Positions 7,063 through 8,133 of a stretch of DNA of 8,133 nucleotides are shown here, in pieces (within the stretch, counting starts at the first letter, position 1; each line of letters opens with the position of its first letter). Location of the stretch: the NCBI GenBank assembly GCA_003484395.1, contig DNCV01000079.1, positions 1-8,133 of the forward strand. The letters are read 5' to 3'. The DNA comes from Dehalococcoidia bacterium (lineage in GTDB: Bacteria > Chloroflexota > Dehalococcoidia > GIF9 > UBA5629). The notes below the pieces were generated by a model. The model was not told where the DNA came from, searched no databases, and saw nothing but the letters and a program-made list of their open reading frames with translations. The translations under genes and the position numbers were made by a program.

Positions 7063-7947
7063 TTACCGTCTGCCGAGTTTCCAGAACATCAAGATGAGAC
7101 CGATAACCACCAGCACGACGATGCCGATACCTACCCAGCCCCAGATTGTTGGGGTTAGTACCGTGACGCGTATATCCATGGTTTTCTGTGTTGCTTTGGA
7201 TTCAGGTTGTGCATCAATGCTGACTATATAATCACCGGCGATCGTCTTCTCGGGTGGGTTTACTGTTACTATGACTTCTTTGGTGCTATCCACATCCAGT
7301 TTATCGATTTTTTCGGGATTAAATTTAACCGTCCATCCGGTAGGATGATTGCTTCCTGTTGAACTGATGGTAACGTTCAAAAGCGGTGCAGTCCCCGTAT
7401 TCTTTACGGTGATCGGAAAAGAACTTTCCCTGCCAGCAGTGGCATCGGCATTAAGACGTTCGCTTGGTGTTGTCAGATCAATAACTGATTTTGAATTGAT
7501 AACGGCTTTTAACTCAATAGACTGTTTAAGAGTGCCGGAACTGATCTCCATCGTTATGGGATATTCACCCGGTTCGAGCAGTAATCGTAAAGATTGTACG
7601 GTCAACTTAACGGTTTCGGGATACGCTCTGATTGGGTCAAGCTGAATTGCCTTTATATTTGAGGAACCGTACGCGCTGGATTGGAAATTATAGCTAAACT
7701 CACTCGGTACTTTAGCATTAAGATCGAAGGTTTTTTTCGGCCCTTCTCCTGAATATAATACCTCGATTTCATAGGTAAAACCGATTGTTCCTTCGCTGGT
7801 GAGTACCGGATATTTGCAGTTGAGCTCAAGTTTTTCTGTTGGTTCTATATCCGCCAGAACGATCGGCGCTGAGATCACCTGGACGGCGGCAATGGCAACG
7901 AGAAGCAATGCACAGAGAATGAACCCGAATTTCTTTGATCTTTGCAT
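7063..7947 (-). CDS. Secreted, membrane-anchored NEW3-domain protein
   Basis: The protein has 294 residues from ATG 7947. The earlier in-frame TTG at 7956 is rejected because GGAGG (7958-7962) sits 1 nt from it but 10 nt from the ATG. Residues 2-27 look like a signal peptide (QRSKK basic start, then a hydrophobic core), with likely cleavage after VLA at about residue 32. The mature part has two beta-rich regions: about 38-152 with no clear family, and about 165-265 matching the NPCBM-associated NEW3 Ig-like domain (AGRESSFPITVKNTGTAPL, then GW.V.F.P and AGDYIVSI). A single hydrophobic helix (268-288) followed by KLGRR should anchor it with the bulk outside the cell. It leads an operon with an ABC-2 ATPase and permease; such NEW3 proteins often neighbour these exporters. 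An extracytoplasmic accessory or substrate-docking role is inference. Confidence 0.85.
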   Translation of the reverse strand: MQRSKKFGFILCALLLVAIAAVQVISAPIVLADIEPTEKLELNCKYPVLTSEGTIGFTYEIEVLYSGEGPKKTFDLNAKVPSEFSYNFQSSAYGSSNIKAIQLDPIRAYPETVKLTVQSLRLLLEPGEYPITMEISSGTLKQSIELKAVINSKSVIDLTTPSERLNADATAGRESSFPITVKNTGTAPLLNVTISSTGSNHPTGWTVKFNPEKIDKLDVDSTKEVIVTVNPPEKTIAGDYIVSIDAQPESKATQKTMDIRVTVLTPTIWGWVGIGIVVLVVIGLILMFWKLGRR

Positions 7948-7957
7948 GAACCTCAAA

Positions 7958-7962
7958 CCTCC
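7958..7962 (-). promoter_or_regulatory. Shine-Dalgarno deciding the 7947 start
   Basis: The minus strand reads GGAGG, then 10 nt, then ATG at 7947. The in-frame TTG at 7954-7956 is only 1 nt beyond GGAGG, too close to be used. A second weaker GAGG follows at 7951-7954. Confidence 0.75.
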
Positions 7963-8052
7963 AACTGTTAAGGGTTATTTTTATTTATATGAAAAAATTA
8001 TTAATCAAATATTAATTGATCTATACTTTATGAAATAGCGTGTATCGTTTAA

Positions 8053-8086
8053 AAAGCAGATAATACTTTACTGTATGATCTGCTTT
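8053..8086. repeat. Long imperfect inverted repeat over the NEW3 operon promoter
   Basis: Arms AAAGCAGAT (8053-8061) and ATCTGCTTT (8078-8086) are perfect 9-bp inverted repeats. Inside them, after one mismatch, ATAC and GTAT pair as well (4 bp), leaving a 6-nt loop, so each arm is 14 nt with one mismatch. On the minus strand the second arm runs into TTTTT, and the first is preceded by an A-rich stretch. It could therefore be a bidirectional terminator for a gene beyond the right edge. It also covers the spacer and -10 of the promoter at 8065-8093, so a repressor operator is an equal alternative. Confidence 0.6.
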
Positions 8087-8093
8087 CTGTCAA
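8065..8093 (-). promoter_or_regulatory. Putative sigma70 promoter of the export cassette
   Basis: The minus strand carries a perfect -35 TTGACA (8093-8088), a 17-bp spacer and TAAAGT (8070-8065), which matches the -10 consensus at 4 of 6 positions. A start near 8058 would give a leader of about 110 nt before ATG 7947. The remaining leader (7957-8050) is very AT-rich, with TATAAA-like stretches but no second well-spaced pair. No gene is seen in 7948-8133. Confidence 0.5.
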
Positions 8094-8133
8094 GCAAGTG
8101 TTGTGTTGTGTGTTAATGTTCTATGATTTTGTC

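Noticed and set aside
7966..8030. AT-rich palindromic stretch (ATCAA...TTGAT, repeated ATTAAT) as an operator or second promoter
   Set aside because: The arms are only 5 bp in a very AT-rich background, and the TATAAA-like hexamer has no -35 at 16-18 bp.
8096..8114. GTGTT/TGTGT reiteration near the right edge
   Set aside because: This is short low-complexity sequence without regular unit copies; it is cut off from context by the window end.

Overview
The window looks like a bacterial chromosome of moderate G+C. It most resembles an anaerobic Chloroflexota/Dehalococcoidia-type genome. That placement is an inference from the compact GyrB, the wording of the OmpR-family regulator and a zinc-ribbon output domain otherwise known mainly from archaeal response regulators; a database search would be needed to confirm it. 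No insertion sequence, CRISPR array, tRNA or rRNA was recognised. There are six genuine protein genes: one on the + strand and five on the - strand.

Region 1 (1-1887, +) is the nearly complete gyrB gene, DNA gyrase subunit B, missing only its first few codons beyond the left edge. It converges, with a gap of only 5 bp, on the last gene of a - strand block.

Region 2 (1893-5163, -) is a regulatory pair. The upstream member is an orphan OmpR/PhoB/KdpE-type response regulator (4324-5019) with its own clear sigma70-type promoter. The downstream member (1893-4232) is a large multidomain protein: a degenerate receiver domain, a long Pro/Ser/Thr-rich linker, a cysteine/histidine metal-binding module of TackOD1 type, and two tandem copies of a restriction-endonuclease-like fold that seem to lack the catalytic lysine. 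The gap between the two genes holds four TTTAC direct repeats spaced 11-12 bp apart, just upstream of an extended -10 element. This is the layout of a binding site for a PhoB/PhoP/KdpE-family regulator, so the first gene may directly control the second. No histidine kinase is visible.

Region 3 (5164-7947, -) is a tight three-gene ABC-2 export cassette: a secreted, membrane-anchored protein with a NEW3-type beta-sandwich domain, an ABC ATPase, and a six-helix permease. Intergenic gaps of 6 and 3 nt imply one transcript. The leader (7948-8133) carries a promoter with a perfect -35 (TTGACA) overlapped by a long imperfect inverted repeat that may be an operator or a terminator hairpin.

The most interesting part is the regulator pair: an unusual REC-TackOD1-tandem pseudo-nuclease protein under a putative helically phased operator, beside a kinase-less response regulator and an envelope export cassette. 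Its function is unknown. A DNA- or nucleic-acid-binding signalling role is a guess from fold type only.
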